Assembly: GCF_030295765.1 (NCBI RefSeq)
Contig: NZ_AP027292.1
Coordinates: 3,286,001 to 3,350,000, forward strand
Reading direction: 5' to 3'
Source of the DNA: Neptuniibacter halophilus
GTDB lineage: Bacteria; Pseudomonadota; Gammaproteobacteria; Pseudomonadales; Balneatricaceae
DNA length: 64,000 nt
Under the pieces are notes generated by a model. It did not search any database. It had not been told where the DNA came from and saw only the letters and a program-made list of their open reading frames with translations. The position numbers and the translations under genes were made by a program. This document shows positions 45,655 to 54,992 of the stretch, piece after piece; positions within the stretch are counted from its first letter, which is position 1, and each line of letters begins with the position of its first letter.

Positions 45655-46983
45655 ATGAGTGAAGATATTAATGTGAAAGATGGCCTGCGGGAATCAGCAA
45701 CCTTTGACCGCACAACGATGGCCGAAATCCGTCGCGCTGCCGACACCGGTATTTACGATATCCGTGGCTTTGGTGCAAAACGTAAACTGCCGCACTTTGA
45801 TGACCTGCTGTTTCTGGGCGCAAGCATGTCGCGCTACCCGCTGGAGGGTTACCGCGAGAAGTGCAACACCTCCGTTACACTGGGTACCCGCTTCGCGAAG
45901 AAGCCGATTGTGCTGGATATTCCGGTCACTATCGCCGGCATGAGTTTTGGTGCGCTGTCGGCAAACGCCAAAGAGGCGCTGGGGCGTGGCGCCTCTCTGA
46001 TGGGCACCTCCACCACCACCGGTGATGGTGGTATGACACCGGAAGAGCGCGGTCAGTCGAGCAAACTGGTGTATCAGTACCTGCCATCGCGCTACGGCAT
46101 GAACCCGGATGATCTGCGCAAAGCGGATGCGATCGAAGTCGTACTCGGACAGGGCGCGAAACCCGGTGGCGGCGGCATGCTGCTGGGGCAGAAGATCACC
46201 GATCGTGTGGCACAGATGCGTACCCTGCCAAAAGGCGTGGATCAGCGTTCTGCCTGCCGTCACCCGGACTGGACCGGCCCGGATGATCTGGCGATCAAAA
46301 TTCAGGAACTGCGCGAAATTACCGACTGGCAGGTACCGATCTACATTAAAGTCGGTGCTACCCGTACCTACTACGATGTGAAGCTGGCGGTGAAAGCCGG
46401 TGCCGATGTGATCGTGGTGGATGGTATGCAGGGCGGTACTGCCGCGACTCAGGATGTGTTTATCGAACACGTGGGTATTCCAACGCTGGCCGCGATTCCT
46501 CAGGCGGTACAGGCACTGCAGGAGATGGGCATGCACCGTAAGGTACAGCTTATTGTCTCCGGTGGTATCCGTAACGGTGCCGATGTAGCCAAGTGTATGG
46601 CACTGGGAGCCGATGCGGTGGCGATTGGTACCGCAGCGCTGGTGGCGCTGGGTTGTAACCACCCGATGTACGATGAAGAGTTCAAAAAGATCGGTTCCGC
46701 CGCAGGTTTTTACGATGATTACCACGAAGGTAAAGACCCGGCCGGTATCTCCACGCAGGACCCGGAGCTGATGAAACGGCTCGATCCGGTGGTGGCGGGT
46801 CGTAAACTGGCAAACTACCTGAATGTACTGACGCTGGAAGCACAGACCCTGGCCCGCGCCTGCGGTAAAAATGATCTGCGTAACCTGGAACCGGAAGATC
46901 TGGTCGCGCTGACGGTTGAATCCGCAGCGATGGCGCGTGTGCCACTGGCCGGTACTACCTGGATTCCCGGTCAGCAATTCTAA
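45655..46983 (+). CDS. mgsC: N-methylglutamate synthase subunit C (FMN synthase domain)
   Basis: 442-residue protein related to the FMN-binding synthase domain of glutamate synthase. It condenses the released methylamine with 2-oxoglutarate to give N-methylglutamate. Visible are 'IAGMSFGALSANAKEALGRG' (about residues 95-114), 'KPGGGGMLLGQKI' (about 169-181), 'VIVVDGMQGGTAATQDVF' (about 252-269) and 'VSGGIRNGADVAKCMALGAD' (about 300-319). The ATG at 45655 with GAGGAC upstream is preferred to an ATG at 45631. Confidence 0.93.
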   Translation: MSEDINVKDGLRESATFDRTTMAEIRRAADTGIYDIRGFGAKRKLPHFDDLLFLGASMSRYPLEGYREKCNTSVTLGTRFAKKPIVLDIPVTIAGMSFGALSANAKEALGRGASLMGTSTTTGDGGMTPEERGQSSKLVYQYLPSRYGMNPDDLRKADAIEVVLGQGAKPGGGGMLLGQKITDRVAQMRTLPKGVDQRSACRHPDWTGPDDLAIKIQELREITDWQVPIYIKVGATRTYYDVKLAVKAGADVIVVDGMQGGTAATQDVFIEHVGIPTLAAIPQAVQALQEMGMHRKVQLIVSGGIRNGADVAKCMALGADAVAIGTAALVALGCNHPMYDEEFKKIGSAAGFYDDYHEGKDPAGISTQDPELMKRLDPVVAGRKLANYLNVLTLEAQTLARACGKNDLRNLEPEDLVALTVESAAMARVPLAGTTWIPGQQF

Positions 46984-47008
46984 TTAATTAATCGAATCAA
47001 TATGTTAC

Positions 47009-47041
47009 GCGAGGTGCGTGGCGCCTCGCCGGGGTTCTTTT
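47009..47041 (+). other. Hairpin between mgsC and purU
   Basis: 9-base-pair stem (arms 47009-47017 and 47021-47029) followed by CGGGGTTCTTTTG. It may be a weak terminator or attenuator that lowers purU-folD-mgd expression relative to mgs. Confidence 0.45.
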
Positions 47042-47093
47042 GTCTCGAAAAACCCGGACATAGCCAATCAGGGGGGCCGTAGGGGCTGCTGTT

Positions 47094-47963
47094 ATGACAA
47101 ACGAGAGTACAAACAAAGAATACATTCTGAAGGTGAGCTGCCCGGCGCGCAGCGGCATTGTGTCAGCTATGAGCGTGTTTCTGGCGGATCGGGGCTGCTA
47201 CATCAGTGAGATGAGCCAGTACGATGATCCGGACAGCCATACCTTCTTTACCCGTTGCCGCTTTCATGTGGAGCAGGGCGCCTATGGTCTGAGTGACCTG
47301 CGCGGCGAGTTCGAAGCGATCGCGGAACAGTTTGATATGGACTGGAAACTGGTGGCAGCCGATCAGCCGACCAAAGTGCTGATCATGGTCAGCAAGTTCG
47401 ACCACTGTCTGGATGATCTTCTGTACCGCCTGCACAAAGGCGAAATCAACATGGAGATCACCGCGATTGTCTCCAACCACAAAGATCTGCGGCCCATGGC
47501 CGAGCGTGAGGGGATTCGCTTTATCCACCTGCCGGTGAATAAAGAGAACAAACGCGATCAGGAAAACGCGCTGCTGGAGATTGTTGAGGAATCCGGTACC
47601 GAGCTGGTGGTGCTGGCGCGCTACATGCAGATCCTCTCCGACAACCTGTGTGCTGAGTTGAGCGGTCGTGCGATCAATATTCACCACTCCTTCCTGCCCG
47701 GTTTCAAAGGTGCCAAGCCTTACCATCAGGCCCATGAGCGCGGTGTGAAACTGATCGGTGCCACGTCGCACTATGTGACCTCCGATCTGGATGAAGGCCC
47801 GATCATCGAGCAGGCGGTTCAGCCGGTGGATCACACCTACAGCCCTGAAGCGCTGGTTGCGGTGGGCCGGGATACTGAAACCGTGGCGCTGGCCAAGGCG
47901 GTGAAGATGCATGTGGAGCACAGGGTATTTCTCGACGGCAACAAGACGGTTGTCTTCAAGTAG
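47094..47963 (+). CDS. purU: Formyltetrahydrofolate deformylase
   Basis: Hydrolyses 10-formyl-tetrahydrofolate to formate and tetrahydrofolate. The 289-residue protein has an N-terminal ACT domain (about residues 8-85) and a C-terminal formyltransferase-fold catalytic domain with 'LARYMQILS' , '[20 protein letters not shown]' (about 198-217) and '[19 protein letters not shown]' (about 223-241); the Asn-His-Asp set of the active site is present. In this operon it ends the oxidation of methyl-derived C1 units. Confidence 0.95.
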   Translation: MTNESTNKEYILKVSCPARSGIVSAMSVFLADRGCYISEMSQYDDPDSHTFFTRCRFHVEQGAYGLSDLRGEFEAIAEQFDMDWKLVAADQPTKVLIMVSKFDHCLDDLLYRLHKGEINMEITAIVSNHKDLRPMAEREGIRFIHLPVNKENKRDQENALLEIVEESGTELVVLARYMQILSDNLCAELSGRAINIHHSFLPGFKGAKPYHQAHERGVKLIGATSHYVTSDLDEGPIIEQAVQPVDHTYSPEALVAVGRDTETVALAKAVKMHVEHRVFLDGNKTVVFK

Positions 47964-47974
47964 GGGTGATTGCA

Positions 47975-48862
47975 ATGGCATCGTTAATAGACGGCAAGCA
48001 GATATCACAGCAGGTGATCGATGAGGTGGCCCTTGGGGTCACCGCATTCAGACAACACTATGCACGTACACCGGGCCTCGCCGTGGTGCTGGTGGGGGAA
48101 GACCCCGCCAGCCAGGTGTATGTCCGTAACAAGGTGAAGCGGGCCGGTGAAGTGGGGATGAACTCCATCGAGCACAAGCTGCCGGCGGACTGCTCGCAGG
48201 AGACACTTAACCAACTGATTGCTGAGCTGAATGCGAACCCGGCAGTCGACGGCATTCTGGTGCAGTTGCCTCTGCCAGATCATCTCAACGAGGCGGAAGT
48301 GATCGCAGCGATCTCACCACAGAAAGATGTGGATGGCTTTCACCCGATGAATGTCGGTGCGCTGGCCTGTGGCGAACCTGCGCTGGTGCCCTGCACCCCA
48401 CTGGGTTGCATGATCATGCTGCGTCAGGTCTGTGACGATCTGAGTGGAAAACATGCCGTGGTGATCGGTCGTTCCAACATCGTCGGTAAACCGATGGCGG
48501 CACTGCTGCTGCAGGCGAACTGCAGTGTCACGGTGGTGCACTCCCGCACCCGCAATATCGAAGCGATCTGTTCTCAGGCGGATATCGTCGTTGCGGCAAT
48601 CGGTCGCCCGGAGCAGGTCAAATCGAGCTGGATCAAACCGGGCGCGATTGTGATTGATGTGGGTATCAATGCCATCGAGCGGGACGGTCGCCGGCGTCTG
48701 GTCGGGGATGTGGACTTTGCCAACGCAGAGCCACTTGCCAGCGCGATTACCCCGGTTCCGGGGGGCGTGGGGCCAATGACCATCGCCTGCCTTATGCAGA
48801 ACACACTGACCGCAGCCCGGGCAATCGAAGCACAACGGGAAGCCCGGCTGAAAGCCGGTTAA
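47975..48862 (+). CDS. folD: Methylene-THF dehydrogenase/cyclohydrolase
   Basis: Bifunctional enzyme taking 5,10-methylene-THF to 10-formyl-THF with NADP+. The 295-residue protein shows '[20 protein letters not shown]' (about residues 31-50), '[12 protein letters not shown]' (about 92-103) and '[20 protein letters not shown]' (about 153-172). The ATG at 47975 behind AGGGGTG is chosen over GTG at 47966. With PurU it oxidises the C1 unit released by MgdABCD; NADPH from this step could also serve elsewhere. Confidence 0.95.
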   Translation: MASLIDGKQISQQVIDEVALGVTAFRQHYARTPGLAVVLVGEDPASQVYVRNKVKRAGEVGMNSIEHKLPADCSQETLNQLIAELNANPAVDGILVQLPLPDHLNEAEVIAAISPQKDVDGFHPMNVGALACGEPALVPCTPLGCMIMLRQVCDDLSGKHAVVIGRSNIVGKPMAALLLQANCSVTVVHSRTRNIEAICSQADIVVAAIGRPEQVKSSWIKPGAIVIDVGINAIERDGRRRLVGDVDFANAEPLASAITPVPGGVGPMTIACLMQNTLTAARAIEAQREARLKAG

Positions 48863-48907
48863 TCATTCAGTTTTATCTATCTGAAATAGATTATGGAGGC
48901 AGGGCTT

Positions 48908-50155
48908 ATGCCTTTCTCATTACTTAAGTATGGTCTGAATAAAGACTATCCATTTGAAAAACACGCCGATCTGCCGGCGCCTGCGGAGCTGAAATCCAGC
49001 TACGATGTGGTCATCATCGGTGCTGGCGGCCACGGGGTTGCCACCGCCTACTATCTGGCAAAGTACCATGGCATTACCAATGTTGCGGTGTTAGAGAAAG
49101 GCTATCTGGGCGGCGGCAACACCGCACGTAACACGGCGGTGATCCGTTCCAACTACCTGACTCCGGAAGGGGTAAAGTTCTATACCGAATCGGTCAGACT
49201 GTTTGAAGGCTTATCCAACGAGTTTGATTTCAACATCATGTATTCGAAGCGGGGTCAGCTTACGCTGGCGCATACCGATGCGGCAGTGCGCGGATTCCGC
49301 CAGCGGGCGGAGATCAACCGTCACTATGGCGGTAAAACCGAGCTGATCGATCCGCAGCAGATCAAAGAGCTGGTGCCAACGCTGAATATGAACCCGGGGC
49401 ATCTGCCGGTTCTGGCCGGGCTATGGCACATGGACGGGGCGACCGCACGGCATGATGCGGTGGCCTGGGGCTACGCCAAAGGCGCTACCCAGCGCGGGGT
49501 TGAGCTGCACCAACTGACCGAAGTCACGGATATTGTGGTGACCAATAACCGGGTAACGGCGGTGAAAACCAACCGTGGCACGATTCAGTGTGGCTGCGCC
49601 ATTCAGGCCGTGGCCGGACACAGTTCACTGCTGGCAGCTAAAGCCGGATTCCGCATGCCGATTCAGTCCTATCCGCTGCAGGCGATGGTGACCCAGCCGG
49701 TGAAACCCTTCCTTGATCCACTGGTCAGCTCGCCCTCGCTGCACTGCTATGTGCAGCAGACCGGGCGCGGAGAGCTGGTGTTTGGCGGCGGCTCTGATCC
49801 CTATCCGCTGTATAACACCCGCTCCACCATGGATCTGAAAGAGAGCCTGCTGGCCCATGCGATTGAGCTGTTCCCGTTTATGGCGAACATGCGCCTGATG
49901 CGGCAGTGGGCGGGCCTGACCGACATGACCTCGGACTACAGTCCGATTATGGGGCTGAGCCCGGTTGAAAATTACTATCTGGATGCCGGCTGGGGCACCT
50001 GGGGCTTTAAGTCCACCCCAATCTGCGGCAAGACCATGGCTGAACTGGTCTCCAGCGGGGGCAAGGTGCCTGAGCTGATCCAGCCGTTCTCTATGGCCCG
50101 CTTTGACAGTTTCCGTCAGGTCAACGAGATGGGCGCTACGGCTGCCAGTCACTAA
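48908..50155 (+). CDS. mgdA: N-methylglutamate dehydrogenase subunit A (sarcosine oxidase beta-like)
   Basis: FAD-dependent amine-oxidising subunit of 415 residues. The dinucleotide-binding loop is 'VVIIGAGGHGVATAYYLAKY' (about residues 35-54), followed by 'GGNTARNTAVIRSNYLTPEG' (about 70-89). It resembles the beta subunit of heterotetrameric sarcosine oxidase. GGAGG at 48896-48900 fixes the ATG at 48908. First of four genes mgdABCD that convert N-methylglutamate to glutamate and methylene-THF. Confidence 0.93.
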   Translation: MPFSLLKYGLNKDYPFEKHADLPAPAELKSSYDVVIIGAGGHGVATAYYLAKYHGITNVAVLEKGYLGGGNTARNTAVIRSNYLTPEGVKFYTESVRLFEGLSNEFDFNIMYSKRGQLTLAHTDAAVRGFRQRAEINRHYGGKTELIDPQQIKELVPTLNMNPGHLPVLAGLWHMDGATARHDAVAWGYAKGATQRGVELHQLTEVTDIVVTNNRVTAVKTNRGTIQCGCAIQAVAGHSSLLAAKAGFRMPIQSYPLQAMVTQPVKPFLDPLVSSPSLHCYVQQTGRGELVFGGGSDPYPLYNTRSTMDLKESLLAHAIELFPFMANMRLMRQWAGLTDMTSDYSPIMGLSPVENYYLDAGWGTWGFKSTPICGKTMAELVSSGGKVPELIQPFSMARFDSFRQVNEMGATAASH

Positions 50156-50165
50156 GGGGGATGTG

Positions 50166-50468
50166 ATGAAAATTATGAACTGTCCGATGAACGGACCCCG
50201 CAATATCAGTGAATTTGTCCACGGGGGTGAGGTGCGTGAAATGCCTGATCCGAATCGCTGCAGCGATAAAGAGTGGGCGGAGTATGTGTTTTATCACGAT
50301 AACGCCGTTACGGTGATGCGCGAATGGTGGCTGCATGCACCCTCCGGTTACTGGTTTATTGCCGAGCGGCATACCGCGACCGACGAGATTATCCGTACCT
50401 ATGACCCAGCAGAGATTTTCAGCCAACGGGTTGAGTTCAGTTCGCCAGTCGAGGAGTCTGTGGCATGA
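50166..50468 (+). CDS. mgdB: N-methylglutamate dehydrogenase subunit B (sarcosine oxidase delta-like)
   Basis: 100-residue small subunit with the family pattern 'MNCPMNGPRNISEFVHGGEV' (about residues 4-23) and 'HDNAVTVMREWWLHAPSGYW' (about 44-63). Sarcosine oxidase delta subunits bind zinc with Cys and His residues; a single Cys (CPMNGP) with nearby His residues is seen here, so the zinc site may be incomplete. The frame could extend to 50103, but GGGGGA before 50166 fixes the start. It overlaps mgdC by four bases. Confidence 0.9.
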   Translation: MKIMNCPMNGPRNISEFVHGGEVREMPDPNRCSDKEWAEYVFYHDNAVTVMREWWLHAPSGYWFIAERHTATDEIIRTYDPAEIFSQRVEFSSPVEESVA

Positions 50469-53365
50469 AACAGTCAAGGTTAAACGCCCCGATGGGGCTG
50501 CTGATCGATCGCGATAAACCGGTCAGCTTCAGTTTTGAGGGCCAGCGCTTCAGCGGTTATGAGGGCGATTCCATCGCCAGTGCACTGCTGGCCAATGAGC
50601 AGTGGTTGCTCTCCCGTTCTTTTAAATATCACCGTCCCCGCGGGCCGCTGACTATGGCGGGTCAGGATGCCAACACGCTGGTACAGCTGGGTGGCGAGCC
50701 GAATGTGCTGGCCGACCGGGAGAACATCCGTGAAGGGATTCAGGTTGAGGGCCAGAACTACAACGGCTCACTGGAAAACGATCGCGATGCCTATCTGGGC
50801 TACTTTGGCCGCTTTATGCCGGTCGGTTTCTACTACCGCTCCTTCTTTAAACCGATGGGGGTGTGGGATAAGTGGGAAGGCTTTATCCGCGAGAAAGCGG
50901 GGCTCGGTAAACTGGATCTGGAATTCACACCGGAATACTACGACAAGCAGTACCGTTTTTATGATCTGGTGGTGGTCGGCAGTGGCCCTGCCGGGCTGAG
51001 TGCGGCACTGACCGCTGCCGAAGCCGGAGCCAGTGTGCTGATTGTTGAGGAGCAGCCGATTGCCGGTGGGGCGCTGAGCTATCATCGCTTTGACCGTAGC
51101 GGCCGACAGGCCAGCGAACTGCGTGAGGATTTGCTGGCCCGTGTTGAGGCAGAACCCAGAATTGAGCTGATGACGGAGGCGGTGTGTAACGCCTGGTTCA
51201 GTGATAACTACCTGCCGGTGATTAAGGGCAAACGGATGTACAAAGTTCGTGCTGCCGAGTGCATTGTGGCATCGGGCGCCTTCGAACAGCATGTGGTGTT
51301 CCGCAATAACGACCTGCCGGGCATTATGCTCTGCAGTGCGGCGCAGCGTCTGATGAAGTGGTACGCGGTCAAACCGGGGAACCGGGCGGTGGTCCTGACC
51401 GGTAACGATGAGGGTTACCTGACGGCACTGGATCTGCTGGAACAGGGAGTGAAGCTGGAAGCACTGGTGGATATGCGCAGCGATGGCGCTGCACCGGAGC
51501 TGGCAGCGGCCCTGCGCGATCATGGAGTACGGATTATCGAAGGCAGCACCGTTTATGAAGCGCTGCCGACCCGGGGTAACCGCAAGCTGCGCGGTGTGGA
51601 AGTTCGTCGAATTGCCGGGCAGGGCAAGGTGGCGGAACACGCCCAGCAGATCGACTGTGATCTGCTCTGCATGAGTTCAGGTTTTATGCCGGCTTACCAG
51701 TTACTTTGTCAGGCGGGGGCACAACTCAGTTACAGCGATGAGGCAGCAGCCTTCAGCCTAAGCGGTTTGCCTGAGCACCTGCACATCGCCGGTTCGGTTA
51801 ACGGGGTTTATGAGCTTGAAGCGGTGCTGGCCGATGGTCAGCGTGCCGCACTGCGCGCACTGAAAAATCTGGGGCATCCGGTCGATGAACCCGGCAAGGT
51901 GAGCTGTCAGCGTCAGGTGAACTATCACTGGCCGATCTTCAGCCACCCGAAAGGCAAAGATTTTGTCGACTACGATGAGGATCTGCAGGCCAAAGATATC
52001 GTTAACGCCACCCGTCTGGGTTACCGCGATGTGCAGTTGGTGAAGCGTTTTTCTACGGTCGGTATGGGGCCTTCTCAGGGGCGTCACTCGGCGCTGCCAA
52101 CCGCGCGTCTGGTGGCGAATGCAACCGATCGCAGCGTGACCGAAACCGGTGTAACCACAGCACGACCACCCTTTGCGCCGGAAAAACTCGCCCATGTGGC
52201 CGGTCGTATCTTTGATCCGTACCGACGCACCGCGATGCATCGTCGTCACCTGGCGCTGGGTGCAAAAATGATACCTGCCGGTAACTGGCAGCGCCCGGCG
52301 TTTTACGGCCCGGCCGATCAGCGGGATCAGTGTATTCATGCCGAAGCCAGCCATGTGCGCAACAAGGTCGGTCTGATAGACGTCAGTACCCTGGGCGGCA
52401 TCGAGATTCGTGGCCCGGATGCGGCCGAGTTTATGAACCGTATCTACACCTTTGCGTTTCTGAAACAGCCGGTGGGTAAAACTCGTTACGCCGTGCTGAC
52501 CAATGATCACGGGGTGGTGATTGACGACGGGGTGGCCTGCCGGATCAGCGATGATCATTTTTATGTCACCGCGACCACCAGTGGCGTTGACCGGGTTTAC
52601 CGCGATATGACTCAGTGGAATGCCCAGTGGCGTCTTGATGTTGATATCTACAACGTGACTTCGGCGTTTGCGGCGGTCAATCTCGCCGGACCGGACGCGC
52701 GTAAGGTATTAGAGAAACTGATCAATGATCTGGATCTCAGCTCGGAAGGGTTCCCTTATCTTGCTTATCGCGAAGGGCAGTTGCACGGCATACCGGTGCG
52801 CCTGCTGCGGGTCGGTTTTGTTGGCGAGCTGGGTTATGAGCTGCATGTGCCATCCTCCTATGGCGAAGCCCTCTGGGATCTGCTGATGGAGGCGGGCGCA
52901 GAGTTTGATATCCGGCCGTTTGGGGTTGAAACCCAGCGTCTGCTGCGGCTGGAAAAGGGGCATATTATCGTCAGTCAGGATACCGATGGCATGAGTCATC
53001 CCGGCGAGCTGGATCTGGGCTGGGCGATCAACCGCAAGAAGCCGTTTTTCGTCGGCTGCCGCTCGGTGGATATCATGATGGCACAACCTCTGAGCCGCAA
53101 GCTGGTGGGCTTTACTCTGCCGGCCGAAAGCCGCAAACCGGAGGAGGGGCATCTGGTGATCAAAGGTGATGATGTCAGTGGCAACGTCACCTCATGTGAG
53201 TATTCGCCGGCGGCGGGCTGCATTATCGGAATGGCCTACGCTGCGGCCGATGATGCCGAGCCCGGCAAGCAGATTTCGATTCGGGTAGATGGCGGTGAAA
53301 TGGTACAGGCCGATGTGGTCAGCCTGCCATTCTATGATCCGGATAACCTCAGACAGGAGTTGTGA
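50465..53365 (+). CDS. mgdC: N-methylglutamate dehydrogenase subunit C (sarcosine oxidase alpha-like)
   Basis: 966-residue large subunit. The N-terminal part has a 2Fe-2S-like Fer2_4 fold ('FSGYEGDSIASALLANEQW', about residues 28-46), then an NAD/FAD-binding loop 'VVVGSGPAGLSAALTAAEAG' (about 169-188). The last 380 residues form a GcvT/aminomethyltransferase domain that binds tetrahydrofolate ('RFSTVGMGPSQGRHSALPTA' before it, and 'GVETQRLLRLEKGHIIVSQD' within it). It couples demethylation to methylene-THF formation and channels electrons from MgdA. Confidence 0.94.
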   Translation: MKQSRLNAPMGLLIDRDKPVSFSFEGQRFSGYEGDSIASALLANEQWLLSRSFKYHRPRGPLTMAGQDANTLVQLGGEPNVLADRENIREGIQVEGQNYNGSLENDRDAYLGYFGRFMPVGFYYRSFFKPMGVWDKWEGFIREKAGLGKLDLEFTPEYYDKQYRFYDLVVVGSGPAGLSAALTAAEAGASVLIVEEQPIAGGALSYHRFDRSGRQASELREDLLARVEAEPRIELMTEAVCNAWFSDNYLPVIKGKRMYKVRAAECIVASGAFEQHVVFRNNDLPGIMLCSAAQRLMKWYAVKPGNRAVVLTGNDEGYLTALDLLEQGVKLEALVDMRSDGAAPELAAALRDHGVRIIEGSTVYEALPTRGNRKLRGVEVRRIAGQGKVAEHAQQIDCDLLCMSSGFMPAYQLLCQAGAQLSYSDEAAAFSLSGLPEHLHIAGSVNGVYELEAVLADGQRAALRALKNLGHPVDEPGKVSCQRQVNYHWPIFSHPKGKDFVDYDEDLQAKDIVNATRLGYRDVQLVKRFSTVGMGPSQGRHSALPTARLVANATDRSVTETGVTTARPPFAPEKLAHVAGRIFDPYRRTAMHRRHLALGAKMIPAGNWQRPAFYGPADQRDQCIHAEASHVRNKVGLIDVSTLGGIEIRGPDAAEFMNRIYTFAFLKQPVGKTRYAVLTNDHGVVIDDGVACRISDDHFYVTATTSGVDRVYRDMTQWNAQWRLDVDIYNVTSAFAAVNLAGPDARKVLEKLINDLDLSSEGFPYLAYREGQLHGIPVRLLRVGFVGELGYELHVPSSYGEALWDLLMEAGAEFDIRPFGVETQRLLRLEKGHIIVSQDTDGMSHPGELDLGWAINRKKPFFVGCRSVDIMMAQPLSRKLVGFTLPAESRKPEEGHLVIKGDDVSGNVTSCEYSPAAGCIIGMAYAAADDAEPGKQISIRVDGGEMVQADVVSLPFYDPDNLRQEL

Positions 53366-53367
53366 AG

Positions 53368-54048
53368 ATGAACCCAAATAGACCTGAGTCCTATGCCCGG
53401 CGCAGCCAGACCTATCACCTGCACCCGGCCACAGCGTATGAAGTGCACGAAGATGCGGCCGTAATTACGCAGTATTCAGCACAGGACAGTCTGCAGCAAC
53501 TGCAGGCGTGTGCGCTGCTCGATCTGTCTGAGCTGAGTCGGTTCGGTGTTCGTGGCCCGCAGGCGGAAAAAATCCTGACGAGCGAGGGGCTGCCGTTTCC
53601 TGCCGCGATCAATCAGGCGGTGGTGAGTGAGCCGCGCAGTCTGGTGGCCCGGTTGGGTAAAACCGAATGCTGGGTGCTGGCAGACCCGCTGGCCGATAAG
53701 CCGGCACAGGGGATGCTGGATATCCGGGTGATGAACGAATCCGGGTGTTATCCGCTTTATTGTCAGGATTCCCATGCCTGGTTTGCCCTGACAGGACGGC
53801 ATCTGCCGGACCTGATGGCCAAACTCTGTGGTGTCGATCTGCGACCGGATCAGTTCCCGCCGGGAGCCGTAGTGCAGAGCTCGGTGGCCAGAGTCAGTGC
53901 CATTATCATCCACCATGAGCTGGAAGGTATTCCGGTGTTCTATCTGCTGAGTGACAGCAGCAGCGCCGAGTATCTGTGGAAGGCACTGCAGGATGCGATG
54001 CAGGAGTATGCCGGGCAACCGTCCGGGCTTGCCGCTTTCACCTCCTGA
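53368..54048 (+). CDS. mgdD: N-methylglutamate dehydrogenase subunit D (sarcosine oxidase gamma-like)
   Basis: 226-residue subunit of the sarcosine oxidase gamma family, a shortened GcvT-like fold ('LLDLSELSRFGVRGPQAEKI', about residues 50-69; 'FALTGRHLPDLMAKLCGVDL', about 138-157). AGGAG at 53354-53358 supports the ATG at 53368 over the overlapping GTG at 53362. Last gene of the mgd group, ended by a strong terminator. Confidence 0.91.
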   Translation: MNPNRPESYARRSQTYHLHPATAYEVHEDAAVITQYSAQDSLQQLQACALLDLSELSRFGVRGPQAEKILTSEGLPFPAAINQAVVSEPRSLVARLGKTECWVLADPLADKPAQGMLDIRVMNESGCYPLYCQDSHAWFALTGRHLPDLMAKLCGVDLRPDQFPPGAVVQSSVARVSAIIIHHELEGIPVFYLLSDSSSAEYLWKALQDAMQEYAGQPSGLAAFTS

Positions 54049-54092
54049 ACCGTCTGAATCTGTACCCGTCCGGGTTCTACCCGGGCCTAATC

Positions 54093-54124
54093 AAGCCAGC
54101 TACCCGAAGGTAGCTGGCTTTTTT
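54093..54124 (+). terminator. Terminator of the gmaS-mgd gene cluster
   Basis: Perfect 12-base-pair stem (arms 54093-54104 and 54109-54120) with a CGAA tetraloop and a T-run. Confidence 0.93.
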
Positions 54125-54148
54125 ACGCGTTATGTTCTTACGGGTTTC

Positions 54149-54265
54149 GTAGGAGCGGTGTCCTCACCGCGATTGTCCGGTTGGTTCATAAGGAGTTCGC
54201 AGGGTCGGTATCCCCACCGCGATTGGCTGTGCTCAATAATTCGCGGTGAGACACCGCTCCTACAA
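54149..54265. repeat. REP/BIME-like palindromic cluster
   Basis: Three related units. Unit 1 (54149-54172, starting GTAGGAGCGGTGT) and unit 3 (54241-54264, ending ACACCGCTCCTAC) are inverted copies differing by one base; unit 2 (54199-54224) is a diverged direct copy in between. Each holds an internal GCGGTG/CACCGC hairpin. The form GTAGGAGCGG...CCGCGA is close to the well-known REP elements of Pseudomonas and relatives. It lies between the mgd and dmm operons, outside any gene. Confidence 0.8.
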
Positions 54266-54345
54266 CAGACAGGCGCAGGATGAATTACTCCATTCCTGAA
54301 CGCACATCAGGCGATACCATCGCTCAGGTTGCCTGTTTCAATGCA

Positions 54346-54362
54346 TTACCCAAAACAGGGTA
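54346..54362. promoter_or_regulatory. Candidate operator of the dimethylamine monooxygenase operon
   Basis: TTACCCAAAACAGGGTA, an inverted repeat of TACCC around six bases. It shares TTACCCAA-N4-GGG with a site in the tmm promoter at 63530-63546. It is 100 bases before the first dmm gene. Confidence 0.4.
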
Positions 54363-54461
54363 CCCCTTCCAGAGGATTGTTAATAAAACCTCAGGAAATA
54401 GTATTTCTCTATAGGAATTTTTTGATCAGGCAAAGTGATCTGAACGCTTAGGAGGGGTGCT

Positions 54462-54992
54462 ATGCAACCTGAAGATATATCTGCGGTGATGAGCCGCCCG
54501 GTTTACCAGCCCGTGGTTAAAAACAGCCGTGCTGCCCGGCATCTGTTTATCGTACAGGCGCAGATGACGGAGGAGCTGGCGCTGGCTTTTGAGAGCTGCC
54601 GGGAGGAGCAGCGCTCGCTGCTGACGCTGGCCGATCAGGCCGAGGTCGAAACCCGACTGAATGGGCAGATCAGCGAGCTGCCACTCTCCAGTATGGTCTA
54701 TGTGGCGGGTGATGAAGCCTATCTCTGGGGCGTGTTTGAGTACCTGCGCAGTGCCGGCATGCTGGCGGAACAGATTCGTCTGAGCCAGCCAGTGGTATCA
54801 GCACGACAGATTTTCTGCTGCCACTGCTACAGCATTACCGGAGGCGTTACGCGCAGCCCGGCAGTATGCGTTGGGTGTCAGCGGCATCTTGCGGTGACTG
54901 ATCATTTTGCGCGAAAACACGGGGCTTACTTTGCCTATCAGGCGAACGCTGAAGATCCTCAGGATCTTCCTGAACAGATGGAGTTGAGCTAA
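54462..54992 (+). CDS. Dimethylamine monooxygenase small subunit (DmmA-family in current databases)
   Basis: 176-residue protein with a C-terminal zinc-ribbon-like set of cysteines ('FCCHCYSITGG' about residues 117-127 and 'AVCVGCQRHL' about 133-142). It is recognised mainly by context: it lies directly before a ferredoxin-reductase-like gene and the DUF3445 haem enzyme, the three parts of dimethylamine monooxygenase. It overlaps the next gene by one base. Subunit letters differ between publications and databases, so no symbol is assigned. TAGGAGGGG precedes the ATG. Function within the complex is not clear; it may hold the haem subunit and reductase together. Confidence 0.82.
   Translation: MQPEDISAVMSRPVYQPVVKNSRAARHLFIVQAQMTEELALAFESCREEQRSLLTLADQAEVETRLNGQISELPLSSMVYVAGDEAYLWGVFEYLRSAGMLAEQIRLSQPVVSARQIFCCHCYSITGGVTRSPAVCVGCQRHLAVTDHFARKHGAYFAYQANAEDPQDLPEQMELS

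Noticed and set aside
48908..54048. Heterotetrameric sarcosine oxidase (soxBDAG)
   Set aside because: Subunit architecture is the same, but the adjacent gmaS and mgsABC genes point to N-methylglutamate as substrate. Sarcosine oxidation cannot be fully excluded by sequence alone.
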